Origin: Sphingomonadales bacterium
GTDB taxonomy: Bacteria > Pseudomonadota > Alphaproteobacteria > Sphingomonadales > Sphingomonadaceae
NCBI GenBank assembly: GCA_027491235.1
Contig: JAIXWO010000021.1
Coordinates: 62,001-126,000 of the forward strand
Direction of reading: 5' to 3'
Length of the DNA stretch: 64,000 nucleotides
Numbering within the stretch: position 1 is the stretch's first letter; each line of letters opens with the position of its first letter. The position numbers were made by a program, and so were the translations under genes. This document shows, one piece after another, positions 30,179 through 39,035 of this stretch. Below the pieces are notes generated by a model. That model searched no databases and was not told the DNA's origin. It saw only the letters and a program-made list of their open reading frames with translations.

Positions 30179-31212
30179 CCCTCCAATCTTCGTTCAACGA
30201 CCCGACAACCCAGAAGCTCTATATCCAGGACGTGACGCTGCGCGATGGCATGCACGCCATCCGCCACCAATACAGTCTTGATAATGTCAAGGCGATCGCG
30301 CGCGCGCTCGATGCAGCCAAGGTCGATGCTATCGAGGTGGCGCATGGCGATGGCCTCCAAGGCTCGAGCTTCAACTATGGCTTTGGCGCCTATACCGATT
30401 GGGACTGGATCGGCGCCGTGGCCGAGGTTCTGGACCATGCGGTGCTGACAACTCTGCTCTTGCCGGGCATCGGCACGGTCCATGATCTAAAGCACGCTTA
30501 TGAGATGGGCGTCCGCTCGGTCCGCATTGCAACGCACTGCACCGAGGCCGATGTCTCGAAGCAGCATATCGAAGCCGCCCGCAATCTCGGCATGGATGTC
30601 TCCGGCTTTTTGATGATGAGCCATATGACGAGCCCGGATGCGCTCGCGAAGCAAGCCGTGCTCATGGAAAGCTATGGCGCGCAATGCGTCTATGTAACCG
30701 ATAGTGGTGGCGCGATGAACATGAACGAATATGCCGCGCGCCTTCAGGCCTATGATCGGGCGCTGAAGCCCGAGACACAGCGCGGCGTGCACGCGCACCA
30801 TAACCTCTCGCTCGGCGTCGCCAACTCCATCGTCGCGGTCGAGAACGGCGCGGTCCGCGTTGATGCGAGCCTTGCCGGCATGGGGGCCGGGGCAGGCAAT
30901 GCCCCGCTTGAAGTGTTCATTGCGGCGGCTGACCGGATGGGCTGGAACCACGGCTGTGATCTGTTCGCGCTGATGGATGCCGCTGAAGACCTGGTCCGCC
31001 CCTTGCAAGACCGCCCGGTCCGGGTCGACCGCGAGACGCTCACGCTCGGCTATGCCGGAGTCTACAGTTCGTTCCTGCGCCACGCCGAAAAGGCGGCTCA
31101 AGATTATGGCGTCGACACCCGCACCATCCTTGCCGAGGTCGGCAAGCGCAAAATGGTCGGCGGCCAAGAAGACATGATCGTCGATATCGCACTGGATCTG
31201 GCGAAGGGTTGA
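30175..31212 (+). CDS. mhpE: 4-hydroxy-2-oxovalerate aldolase (HsaF/MhpE-like)
   Basis: [73 protein letters not shown]. Confidence 0.95.
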   Translation: MTLQSSFNDPTTQKLYIQDVTLRDGMHAIRHQYSLDNVKAIARALDAAKVDAIEVAHGDGLQGSSFNYGFGAYTDWDWIGAVAEVLDHAVLTTLLLPGIGTVHDLKHAYEMGVRSVRIATHCTEADVSKQHIEAARNLGMDVSGFLMMSHMTSPDALAKQAVLMESYGAQCVYVTDSGGAMNMNEYAARLQAYDRALKPETQRGVHAHHNLSLGVANSIVAVENGAVRVDASLAGMGAGAGNAPLEVFIAAADRMGWNHGCDLFALMDAAEDLVRPLQDRPVRVDRETLTLGYAGVYSSFLRHAEKAAQDYGVDTRTILAEVGKRKMVGGQEDMIVDIALDLAKG

Positions 31213-31251
31213 TCCGATCAACCTCAGTCCAGATTATCAATCAAAAAATAG

Positions 31252-31299
31252 GGCCGGCGAAGGGATTCGAACCCTCGACCCCAACCTTGGCAAGGCTGA
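31252..31299 (-). tRNA. Truncated tRNA-Gly(GCC) 3' fragment (anticodon arm, T arm and acceptor 3' strand only); likely attachment-site remnant
   Basis: Minus strand CAGCCTTGCCAAGGTTGGGGTCGAGGGTTCGAATCCCTTCGCCGGC: anticodon loop TTGCCAA, T arm GAGGG-TTCGAAT-CCCTT, acceptor CGCCGGC; no D arm or 5' acceptor strand follows. Confidence 0.75.
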
Positions 31300-31315
31300 G
31301 ATCGATCATTTCAAT

Positions 31316-31350
31316 ACCATAACTATCGAATAGTTTCGATAAGTTATGGT
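31316..31350. repeat. 35-bp imperfect palindrome between tRNA-Gly fragment and recombinase module
   Basis: ACCATAACTATCGAATAGTTTCGATAAGTTATGGT; outer 9-bp arms ACCATAACT/AGTTATGGT plus inner TCGAA/TTCGA. Confidence 0.7.
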
Positions 31351-31380
31351 CCTGCACTGAGGCGGTGCTGGTGCGATGGC

Positions 31381-31680
31381 TTGCGGGTCATGTCTCGCAA
31401 TGCCAAATCATCCTCTCCGATTTTCGAAACCCTGCTCCCGGCATGGGTGCGCGAAAATCATCAACGCACATCAGCTTCCACGAGCAATATTAACTGCGTT
31501 CCGCAGCCAAGTCTGCTGACGCTGGCCGAAGCGGCCGCACAGCTTCGTATCTCCCCAAAAACTCTCCGCCGTATGGTTAAAGCTGGAGGCGTGACGGCCA
31601 TTCGCATTGGCCGGCAGCTGCGATTTGATCGCGAAATTTTATGGCTTGAAATCAATAATTTTGGATCACGTCGTGAATAA
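31381..31680 (+). CDS. Excisionase/HTH-17 DNA-binding protein
   Basis: SLLTLAEAAAQLRISPKTLRRMVKAGGVTAIRIGRQLRFDREILWLEINNF; the start may be further downstream. Confidence 0.75.
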   Translation: MRVMSRNAKSSSPIFETLLPAWVRENHQRTSASTSNINCVPQPSLLTLAEAAAQLRISPKTLRRMVKAGGVTAIRIGRQLRFDREILWLEINNFGSRRE

Positions 31681-31713
31681 GTCCGGCCCTGAACGGGGTT
31701 GGAATATTAGTAT

Positions 31714-33462
31714 ATGCATTCACGAATCACCCCTCCTGTCCACTCCTGTCCTCACGACAAGGAAAAAGGTCTAACGATGAATACCAGGTCAACGATACCT
31801 ACCCTGCAGCATGTTCTCGATGCCATTGAGCAGCTGGAACCGGGCACGCGCAAGCGCGATCTAAAGAGCGCTGTTAGTTCCTTTTGCAAGGCGGTGGGGA
31901 AATCACCCCACGCGGTGCTCGCTCATCCAAAAGACATCCGCCCTTTGCGCGAGGCCGTAGCCCCGCTTGCCCAAGGCATCTCAGAACGCCGCTGGGCCAA
32001 TATCTGCTCTGGGTTGGCAAAGGCGATTGAGTTGGTTCGCGATCTTCTGCCCAGCCGGAACACCGCCCCCATTCACCCAGATTGGAAGAGCAAACTCGAC
32101 CTCCTGCCTGTAAGCTTGTCACGCGGCCTCTCGGCGTCGACCCGTTGGTTGAGTTCATCTGGTATCACGCCCTCCAATGTGACCGCTGCACATCTGACGG
32201 CATACACCGAGGCTATTTTTGAGAACCGGATGCGGGCCAATGCCGAGAAGGCCTCTGATGCATTTATCTGGTGCTGGCAGCGCGCCGTTAGGCTTCATGC
32301 TGAATGGCCACAGATCATCTTGGAGCGGCCGAGCAAGCGGGATAGCTACTCCTATCCGTTTGCGTATTTTCCGGCATCCTTTGAGGCAGACGTAGAGGCC
32401 TATCTGAAGCGGCTGAGCCAAGGCGCGCTGCTCGACGAAGATGACGACAGCGATGACTTTGGACCGGTTCGTCCTGTTCGTCCTGCCACCATCAAAACAC
32501 GGCGCCATCAGATGCGCGCGGCAGCGTCCTGCCTTGCGCGCTCAGGGGTCGATCCGAATACGATTACCGGGATATCCACGCTGGTTGAGGTGCAGAATGT
32601 CAAACGCATCCTGAACTATCTGATGCAACGGCGGGGTGGGAAAACATCAGGCGGCGTTGCGCAGATGGCTACCTTTCTGACCAAGGTTGCTCTTCACTGG
32701 GTCAAAGTTGGCCCGACTGAACATATGCGCCTTAAGCGCATTGCAGCTCGGGTTGCAGTTCAAGAAAGTGGAATGACCGCCAAGAACCGGGAGCGCTTGC
32801 GCCCGTTCGACGATGAGGCCGTCGTCGCAGAATTTGTCTGCTTGCCGGACACCATTCGCAAATATGTTGAGAAGAGTAAGGCGCCCCTGAAGCGACGCGC
32901 GTTACTGGCCCAATCGGCTGCCGCAATCGCGCTCCAACTTGTGATCCCTTTGCGCAAAAGCAATCTTGCCGCCCTCGATATCGAGAGCCATTTCGTTTCC
33001 AACCGCAACGGCGTCTACCTCGTCATCTCAGAGACAGAGGTGAAGAACCGGGAATCGGTAAACTTCCAAATCCCCCAATTCGCGCTCGACGTCATCACTT
33101 GGTATATGAGGGACTATCGCCCGCATCTTCTGGATGGTCCAAGCTCTGCCCTATTTCCGGGTCGTGGCGGCAACTCTAAATCTGCCAATACGCTGGGAGG
33201 CCAGATCTGCTCCGCTATCCGCACATTCACGGGCCTTGAATTTAACCCACATCTCTTCCGTCATGCCGCTGGCAAGATCTTCCTCGACGCAAATCCCGGG
33301 AACTACGAAGTTGTTCGCCAGCTGCTGCGTCACAAATCGATCAGCACAACCACAAGTGCTTATTCCGGGGCCGAGACCAGGAAGGCCGGCCTTATGCATG
33401 CCAGCCTGATAGACGACTTGCGCAGCACCCATCGTCCCTTGGCGAAGCGGAGGCGGCCATGA
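31714..33462 (+). CDS. Tyrosine recombinase/integrase 1 (possible start 31780)
   Basis: Catalytic set visible: IPLRKSNL (R), SETEVKNRESV (K), NPHLFRHAAGK (HxxR), LLRHKSISTTTSAY (H...Y). Confidence 0.88.
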   Translation: MHSRITPPVHSCPHDKEKGLTMNTRSTIPTLQHVLDAIEQLEPGTRKRDLKSAVSSFCKAVGKSPHAVLAHPKDIRPLREAVAPLAQGISERRWANICSGLAKAIELVRDLLPSRNTAPIHPDWKSKLDLLPVSLSRGLSASTRWLSSSGITPSNVTAAHLTAYTEAIFENRMRANAEKASDAFIWCWQRAVRLHAEWPQIILERPSKRDSYSYPFAYFPASFEADVEAYLKRLSQGALLDEDDDSDDFGPVRPVRPATIKTRRHQMRAAASCLARSGVDPNTITGISTLVEVQNVKRILNYLMQRRGGKTSGGVAQMATFLTKVALHWVKVGPTEHMRLKRIAARVAVQESGMTAKNRERLRPFDDEAVVAEFVCLPDTIRKYVEKSKAPLKRRALLAQSAAAIALQLVIPLRKSNLAALDIESHFVSNRNGVYLVISETEVKNRESVNFQIPQFALDVITWYMRDYRPHLLDGPSSALFPGRGGNSKSANTLGGQICSAIRTFTGLEFNPHLFRHAAGKIFLDANPGNYEVVRQLLRHKSISTTTSAYSGAETRKAGLMHASLIDDLRSTHRPLAKRRRP

Positions 33463-34556
33463 GTGGTGGTCGTTATGGCCCGCGCAAGACGCCTGAACGG
33501 CGCTGTATGCCTATTGAGCTTTGGCCTGCCGACGATCGCTGGCGTTGGGAACTGAGCTGCACCTCAACCAGCATCCTCGAAGATGTTGGCGGGGAGATGG
33601 AGCACCTGGCACCCATTAGTCAGTCAAAGACTGCTAAAGGCTGGGGGCGGTTCCTAACCTTCCTGACCATTGCAGAGCCGAGCGCACTGCTTCTTCCCGC
33701 TGAAGAGAGGGCCACCCCCAGCCGTGTCAAAGCCTATGTTCGTGCACTCGAGGCGCTGGGCAACAATACGGCGACAATTCTGTGCCGCCTGCAAGAGATC
33801 AAAGACGCGTTACGTGTCTTTGCACCGGATGATGATTTTGCGTCTATAAACCGGATCGCATCGCATGTGCGCGCCCGTCACAAGCCAGCCCGCGAGAAGC
33901 GCGTGACCATCTTCGGTGATGAGATCGCCGATCTTGCTTACGATCTTATGGATGCTGCGTCCAAAACTGACCCGCTGGATGCGGCCACCCAATATCGTGA
34001 TGGGTTGATCCTGTTGTTGCTGGTGCACCTGCCTTTACGCCGCAAGAACTTTACCAACCTCACAATCGGGGAAAGCATCGTCTCTCGCGAAGGCCAATGG
34101 TTCATCCAGCTCACCCCTGAACAAACCAAAACTCATGCCTGGTTTGATGCGCAGATCGACCCACGGCTTGTCCCCTGGCTTGAGACTTATCTAGCGGTTC
34201 ACCGACCGGTTCTCCTTCAGTGCCGCGGGCGCTGGTACAGGCCAACGCATGGCGAACTCTGGGTATCAACCCATGGGTCTCCGATGACCCAGATGGCACT
34301 TTATGATCGGGTGACGGAGCGGACGTGCACTGCATTTGGCGAACCCATCAGCCCGCATCGGTTTAGGGACATCTTGGCATCAACGATCGCGAGCCACGCA
34401 CCCGAGCACATTCACGCAGCAGCCCCTCTGCTCGGCCATGCCAGCCTTAAAACGACAGAGAAATATTACCGCGTCGCCCAAGCCCAGGAAGGGCAGAAGC
34501 GATATGTTGCAACTATCGATGGAATGAGGAGGAAAGCTCATGGCGCGAACATTTGA
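33459..34556 (+). CDS. Tyrosine recombinase/integrase 2
   Basis: LPLRRKNF (R), TPEQTKTHAW (K), SPHRFRDILA (HxxR), LLGHASLKTTEKYY (H...Y); ATGA overlap with recombinase 1. Confidence 0.88.
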   Translation: MSGGRYGPRKTPERRCMPIELWPADDRWRWELSCTSTSILEDVGGEMEHLAPISQSKTAKGWGRFLTFLTIAEPSALLLPAEERATPSRVKAYVRALEALGNNTATILCRLQEIKDALRVFAPDDDFASINRIASHVRARHKPAREKRVTIFGDEIADLAYDLMDAASKTDPLDAATQYRDGLILLLLVHLPLRRKNFTNLTIGESIVSREGQWFIQLTPEQTKTHAWFDAQIDPRLVPWLETYLAVHRPVLLQCRGRWYRPTHGELWVSTHGSPMTQMALYDRVTERTCTAFGEPISPHRFRDILASTIASHAPEHIHAAAPLLGHASLKTTEKYYRVAQAQEGQKRYVATIDGMRRKAHGANI

Positions 34557-35385
34557 TGACACACCTTTTGAAAATCTGCGCACCCCAACCGACGGAGAAT
34601 ATAATGTGATCGCTGAAAATCTGAAGCTGAGCGCTTTTCAAAAAGCCGCGCTGGCGAGATGCATTTCAATTACGTTAGACAAATGCAGGTCGCATAAAGA
34701 TCGGCAGATAGCAGCCAAGAACGCTCGCCTAGATCAAGCAGGACTTGAACTTAAGGCAGAAAAAATAAGAGCCTCACTCGCAGAGGCGCATCGCGAGATC
34801 GAAAGCAGTCATGATCGCATTGCGGCTATTGGGACAATCAGAAACCTAGGCTTGCTCGGTCGCATGCTGTCCGTCGAAACGCTGGCCAGTTTCAAAGAGG
34901 AAGCAAATATCGACTTTGACGTGCTCACGAAGTTGGAAACTCTAAAAGCGAAAAAGGCAGGCAACGGCTGCTCCAATGAGGTGCCAGCGCAGGCGATCCG
35001 CATGACAGATCTGGAAGCTTCTGTGCGAGAGCAAAAAGCACTCATTGACGTTGCATATCGTCCAGAGCTGCTTCTTTTTCTCCTTAGTGCGATAATTGAG
35101 CAGTTTGACGGCTGGTTAAAGCAGATAAACGTTCAGCCGGACAAAGGTGGACCCTCAACAGATCCCGTGCGCCTGTACTTCATTTATAGCCTTGCTTGCG
35201 ACGCCCGAGACATCCTGTCCAACCCAATACGGAAGTCGGGCGGCAAAGCGTTCCTGGATCTATGCAGTCAGGTGTTTCCTGTCTGCGGAATGTCCGCGGA
35301 AGGGCTCGAACAAGCCATAAAAAGACATCTGAAGAAGCCAGCTATCTGGCACGACGTGTCCTTTTATAACGAACTGGATGGCTAG
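34540..35385 (+). CDS. Hypothetical coiled-coil-like protein, third member of recombinase operon
   Basis: 281 aa; charged helical segment (KDRQIAAKNARLDQAGLELKAEKIRASLAEAHREIESSHDRIAAIG); overlaps recombinase 2 by 17 nt. Confidence 0.75.
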   Translation: MARTFDDTPFENLRTPTDGEYNVIAENLKLSAFQKAALARCISITLDKCRSHKDRQIAAKNARLDQAGLELKAEKIRASLAEAHREIESSHDRIAAIGTIRNLGLLGRMLSVETLASFKEEANIDFDVLTKLETLKAKKAGNGCSNEVPAQAIRMTDLEASVREQKALIDVAYRPELLLFLLSAIIEQFDGWLKQINVQPDKGGPSTDPVRLYFIYSLACDARDILSNPIRKSGGKAFLDLCSQVFPVCGMSAEGLEQAIKRHLKKPAIWHDVSFYNELDG

Positions 35386-35388
35386 TTT

Positions 35389-35443
35389 ATGGTCACAACC
35401 GGAGCTCAGATTTTGATGGTCGCGACCTCTCAATTGTGGCCAT
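35389..35443. repeat. Three 12-bp repeats of ATGGYCRCRAYY (two direct, one inverted) upstream of the serine recombinase
   Basis: ATGGTCACAACC (35389-35400), ATGGTCGCGACC (35416-35427), reverse-strand ATGGCCACAATT (35443-35432). Confidence 0.55.
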
Positions 35444-35462
35444 CGCCCTTCAATAGGGCGGC

Positions 35463-35627
35463 ATGTCAAAACGTGTGGACCTCGACGATGACAATAGACA
35501 GGAGCAGCGGAGCCGCTCTTCTGCCCTCGTGTTCGCCGGCATCGCAGCAGAAACAGAAATTTCTGACGCCGAGCTTGAAGCGCTGGAGCTCCTCTTGGGC
35601 ACCGAGCTGCATCAGTTCCTTCAATAA
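35463..35627 (+). CDS. Small acidic hypothetical protein (54 aa)
   Basis: MSKRVDLDDDNRQEQRSRSSALVFAGIAAETEISDAELEALELLLGTELHQFLQ; below the ORF-track cutoff; precedes the serine recombinase. Confidence 0.4.
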   Translation: MSKRVDLDDDNRQEQRSRSSALVFAGIAAETEISDAELEALELLLGTELHQFLQ

Positions 35628-35676
35628 CCCGCCAGCCCTCAATGCGGCTGGCCCAAGCCGCACGTGAGAGACCAAC

Positions 35677-37344
35677 ATGGCATTCCCTTCTGACAAAACT
35701 GACAACCACGCGCCCAAGCGGGTTGCGCTCTACTTGCGTGTGAGCACTGGCCGTCAGGCAGCAGGCGACATCTCGATCCCGTCGCAGCGTGAGCTGACAA
35801 CCCGCTATTGCGAGAGCCAAGGCTGGATGGTTGTTGACGAGTTCATCGAACCCGGCGCATCGGCCACAGACGACAAGCGGCCTGTTTTCCAGCGGCTCAT
35901 GGAGGCAACCAAGTCGCCAGATCGTCGGTTCGACGTGATCTGCGTCCACTCTTTCTCACGCTTCTATCGCAATGGCGCTGAGATGGAGATCACCATTCGC
36001 CAACTGCGCAAGCGCGGCGTCGAGGTCGTATCAATGACCCAACCAACCGGACGCGACCCCGCACAAGACATGATGCGCCAGATCATTGGGATCTTTGACG
36101 AGTACACCTCGCGTGAAAACGGCAAGAACGTCACCCGCTCCATGCGCGAGAACGCCAAACAGGGCTTCTGGAATGGGGCAACACCGCCTCTTGGCTATCG
36201 TATCGTTGCTGTCGAGCAGAAGGGTGCGCGCTTGAAAAAGCGGCTGGAGGTAGATCCGGTCGATGCCGAGACCGTCAATCTCATCTTCCAGCTCTACAAC
36301 GAAGGTGCCGAGGGCAGCGGCCCATTGGGCGTCAAAGATGTGACCAAATGGCTCAACAGCCGCGGCTATCGAACGCGCAAAGGAGCAACCTTTGGCGTGG
36401 GGCCCGTCCACGGCATCCTGACCAACCGCTGCTATGCGACCGGCAAATGGCCTTATGGACTTCGCAGTTCGCGAACAGGGCAGCGGCACGACCCCTCTGA
36501 AATTGTCGAGGTCGACATCCCCAAGATCATCTCTCTCGATCTGTTCGACGCCGTCCAAGAGCGCCTCAAGCGCAACAGTCCCAAGGTCACGCCACCGCGG
36601 GTCGTCAATGGGCCGACGCTGCTTACGGGTATTGCCGTCTGCGGATCATGCGGTGCTGGAATGACCCGCACCGGAACGCGACGCGGTGACAAGGCCTATA
36701 CTTATTACAGCTGTGCTGCTTGCCACCAAAAGGGCAAGTCGGTCTGCAAGGGGCGTCACGTGCCCGAAGCGCAACTCGACACGCAGGTGATCGAAGGACT
36801 TAAGCAGAAGCTCTTCACACCCGAACGGATGGGTAAGGTCCTCTTGAGCCTCCGGCAAAGGCATGCGGCCCGAGATGCCACCGTTGTTGAACGTCGACGG
36901 GTGCTTAAGGTCGAGCTCAACGAGATCCGGTCCAAGCTTGATCGGCTTTACCTTGCCATTGAAAATGGTGTGATCGAACTCGACGACGACATCAAAGGGC
37001 GGATCGGAAGTCTCAAGGAGCGCCGCGACATCATTGAAGCGTCTCTGGCGCGTGTCACTCAAAACATCGGTGCAAGCTTTGAGTTGGACAGTGATCGAAT
37101 CGCGAAGTTCTCAGACCTGATGCAGCGCAAGCTTGATGACGGCGACGTCAAAACCCGGAGGACTTATCTCTCGTCCGTGATCGACCGCATTGAGGTCGAT
37201 GATGATGCGATCCGCGTTTTTGGCCGGAAAGACGTCCTCGCGGACGCCATTGCCGGACGAAACAGCCCCGCTGGAAATGTTAGTGGTTTTGTTCGCAAAT
37301 GGCGCGCCCGGAACGATTCGAACGTCCGACCCTCAGATTCGTAG
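35677..37344 (+). CDS. Large serine recombinase (resolvase + recombinase + zinc-ribbon domains)
   Basis: RVALYLRVSTGRQAAGDISIPSQRELTTRYCESQGW; VCVHSFSRFYRNG-type block; CGSCGAGMTRTGTRRGDKAYTYYSCAACHQKGKSVCKG zinc ribbon; C-terminus runs antisense into tRNA-Arg. Confidence 0.92.
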   Translation: MAFPSDKTDNHAPKRVALYLRVSTGRQAAGDISIPSQRELTTRYCESQGWMVVDEFIEPGASATDDKRPVFQRLMEATKSPDRRFDVICVHSFSRFYRNGAEMEITIRQLRKRGVEVVSMTQPTGRDPAQDMMRQIIGIFDEYTSRENGKNVTRSMRENAKQGFWNGATPPLGYRIVAVEQKGARLKKRLEVDPVDAETVNLIFQLYNEGAEGSGPLGVKDVTKWLNSRGYRTRKGATFGVGPVHGILTNRCYATGKWPYGLRSSRTGQRHDPSEIVEVDIPKIISLDLFDAVQERLKRNSPKVTPPRVVNGPTLLTGIAVCGSCGAGMTRTGTRRGDKAYTYYSCAACHQKGKSVCKGRHVPEAQLDTQVIEGLKQKLFTPERMGKVLLSLRQRHAARDATVVERRRVLKVELNEIRSKLDRLYLAIENGVIELDDDIKGRIGSLKERRDIIEASLARVTQNIGASFELDSDRIAKFSDLMQRKLDDGDVKTRRTYLSSVIDRIEVDDDAIRVFGRKDVLADAIAGRNSPAGNVSGFVRKWRARNDSNVRPSDS

Positions 37345-37376
37345 TCTGATGCTCTATCCAGCTGAGCTACGGGCGC
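37300..37376 (-). tRNA. tRNA-Arg (anticodon ACG), CCA encoded
   Basis: Minus strand GCGCCCGTAGCTCAGCTGGATAGAGCATCAGACTACGAATCTGAGGGTCGGACGTTCGAATCGTTCCGGGCGCGCCA; full cloverleaf, anticodon loop CTACGAA. Confidence 0.95.
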
Positions 37377-37460
37377 GCATTGAAGTGGCGCGGTTAGTCG
37401 GCTTTTTTCCAAAGTGCAACCCCGTTGCGACATGGAAATGCAACTCCTAGAAGCAATGCC

Positions 37461-37958
37461 ATGAACCGCATCCTCCTTTCCGCCCTTATCCTGTCCCTCA
37501 CCGGCTGTGCGGGGGCAGGAAAATATCCCTCGCTCAACCCCCGCCCCATCGAAGCCAAGGCAGAAGGATTGCTGGCTGAACCCGCTGCAACAGAGGCGCC
37601 GCTTGCCCCCGCCACCGCAGAGGCGCGATCAAAGGTCGATGCAGCCCTAAGCCTTGCGCAAGGCGGCGTATCGGCGTTCGATGCGGCGTTGCCCGCCACC
37701 CGCTCTGCGGCAAAGGCGGCAGGCGCCAGCGGATCGGAAAGCTGGATCAATGCCCAGATGGCTGTGTCAGCGCTGGAGCAGCATCGCGGCCCGGTAAAAT
37801 CGGCCCTCGCCGATCTGGGAGAGCTGCTCCGCGCCACCATGACCAGCCCGCCGGGTGAGGACCTTGCCCGCGTTCAGGAGGCTATCCGCACGGTCGAAGC
37901 CATGGATGCGCTGCAGGACGAAGCCATGACCGCGCTGTTACGGAGCCTTAACCGTTAA
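37461..37958 (+). CDS. Small lipoprotein, hypothetical
   Basis: MNRILLSALILSLTGCAGAGK lipobox; from ATG 37461. Confidence 0.7.
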   Translation: MNRILLSALILSLTGCAGAGKYPSLNPRPIEAKAEGLLAEPAATEAPLAPATAEARSKVDAALSLAQGGVSAFDAALPATRSAAKAAGASGSESWINAQMAVSALEQHRGPVKSALADLGELLRATMTSPPGEDLARVQEAIRTVEAMDALQDEAMTALLRSLNR

Positions 37959-38493
37959 TCGCGGCCTTGTGGGTTTTCGCATTGTGGACATAGTGCGCGA
38001 CCGCAAGGCTGTTGCCTGTCGCCCACATCTCATCCAGTTCCCGCATCAGCTTTGCCGGACGCCCGCCCCACATCTGGAAGCTTTCGATTCGCTTGCCCGG
38101 CGTCAACATGCCACCTGCGGCCAGCATCGAATTTTCCTCTAGCACGCAGCCATCCATGACGATGGAGCCAAGGCCCACCAGCGCGTTCTTACGCACAGTG
38201 CAGCCGTGGAGCATCGCCATATGGCCGATGAGCGCGCCTTCTTCGATGATGGTGGGGAAGCCGACCATGCCGCCCTTGTCCGAATCGCAGTGGATAACGG
38301 TGCCATCCTGAACATTGGTGCGCGCGCCAATGCGGATGGCGTTGACGTCCCCGCGCAGCACGCAGTTATACCAGACGCTTGCCTCAGGCCCGATCTCGAC
38401 ATCACCGATGATGCGGCAGCCGGGAGCAATGAACGCCGACGGATCAATGCGCGGCGTGTGCCCGTTCAGTGAGATGATGCTGACGCCGTCCAT
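37948..38493 (-). CDS. Gamma-carbonic anhydrase family protein (left-handed beta-helix)
   Basis: FIAPGCRIIGDVEIGPEASVWYNCVLRGDVNAIRIGARTNVQDGTVIHCD..PTIIEEGALIGHMAMLHGCTV. Confidence 0.93.
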   Translation of the reverse strand: MDGVSIISLNGHTPRIDPSAFIAPGCRIIGDVEIGPEASVWYNCVLRGDVNAIRIGARTNVQDGTVIHCDSDKGGMVGFPTIIEEGALIGHMAMLHGCTVRKNALVGLGSIVMDGCVLEENSMLAAGGMLTPGKRIESFQMWGGRPAKLMRELDEMWATGNSLAVAHYVHNAKTHKAAING

Positions 38494-39035
38494 TCGGCTC
38501 TCCCGATGCTGTAAGTGATATGGGCCTTTAACGGGCTGCCTTCGGGCACATTGGGGTGCTCAAACCCCATCTCCGCATGACGGTGCATGCCGAGCCGTTC
38601 CATCAGGCCCCAGCTCTTTTCATTATTGTCGACCGTGATCGCCCAGACGTCTTCATCAGGCAGGTGCGTAAAGGCCCAGTCGATGGAGGCCGATGCGGCC
38701 TCGCGCGCATAACCCTGCCCCCAGGTGTCAAAGGCAAAGCGCCAACCCACTTCCACGCGGTCTTCAATCGGGGTGTTCTTGCCCCCGCGGATGAGGCCGC
38801 ACCAGCCGATCAGCCGCCCGTCCTCCTTGCGTTCCACCGCCCAGAAGCAATGGCCGAGTGTTTCCTGCAAGCCGCGCAGGCGGGCAACGAGCGCCTCGAT
38901 GTCGGCCATGGTCATGGCCGGACCCAAAAACTTCATGACGCGCGGATCGGTGTTGATCGCGTGGAACGCAACCATATCGCCATCGCGCCATTCCCGCAGG
39001 ATCAGGCGTTCGGTCTCAAGGTGAAATTCAGCCAT
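38466..39035 (-). CDS. GNAT family N-acetyltransferase (RimJ/RimL type)
   Basis: LETERLILREWRDGDMVAFHAINTDPRVMKFLG; EVGWRFAFDTWGQGYAREAASASIDWAF. Confidence 0.9.
   Translation of the reverse strand: MAEFHLETERLILREWRDGDMVAFHAINTDPRVMKFLGPAMTMADIEALVARLRGLQETLGHCFWAVERKEDGRLIGWCGLIRGGKNTPIEDRVEVGWRFAFDTWGQGYAREAASASIDWAFTHLPDEDVWAITVDNNEKSWGLMERLGMHRHAEMGFEHPNVPEGSPLKAHITYSIGRAEWTASASSH

Noticed and set aside
31207-31223. GGTTGAT-CCG-ATCAACC palindrome over the aldolase stop codon
   Set aside because: Short stem with no U-tract; insufficient to call a terminator or regulatory site.
37164-37433. ORF containing APVAQLDRASDYESEGRTFESFRARH
   Set aside because: Translation of the tRNA-Arg gene, a familiar spurious ORF.
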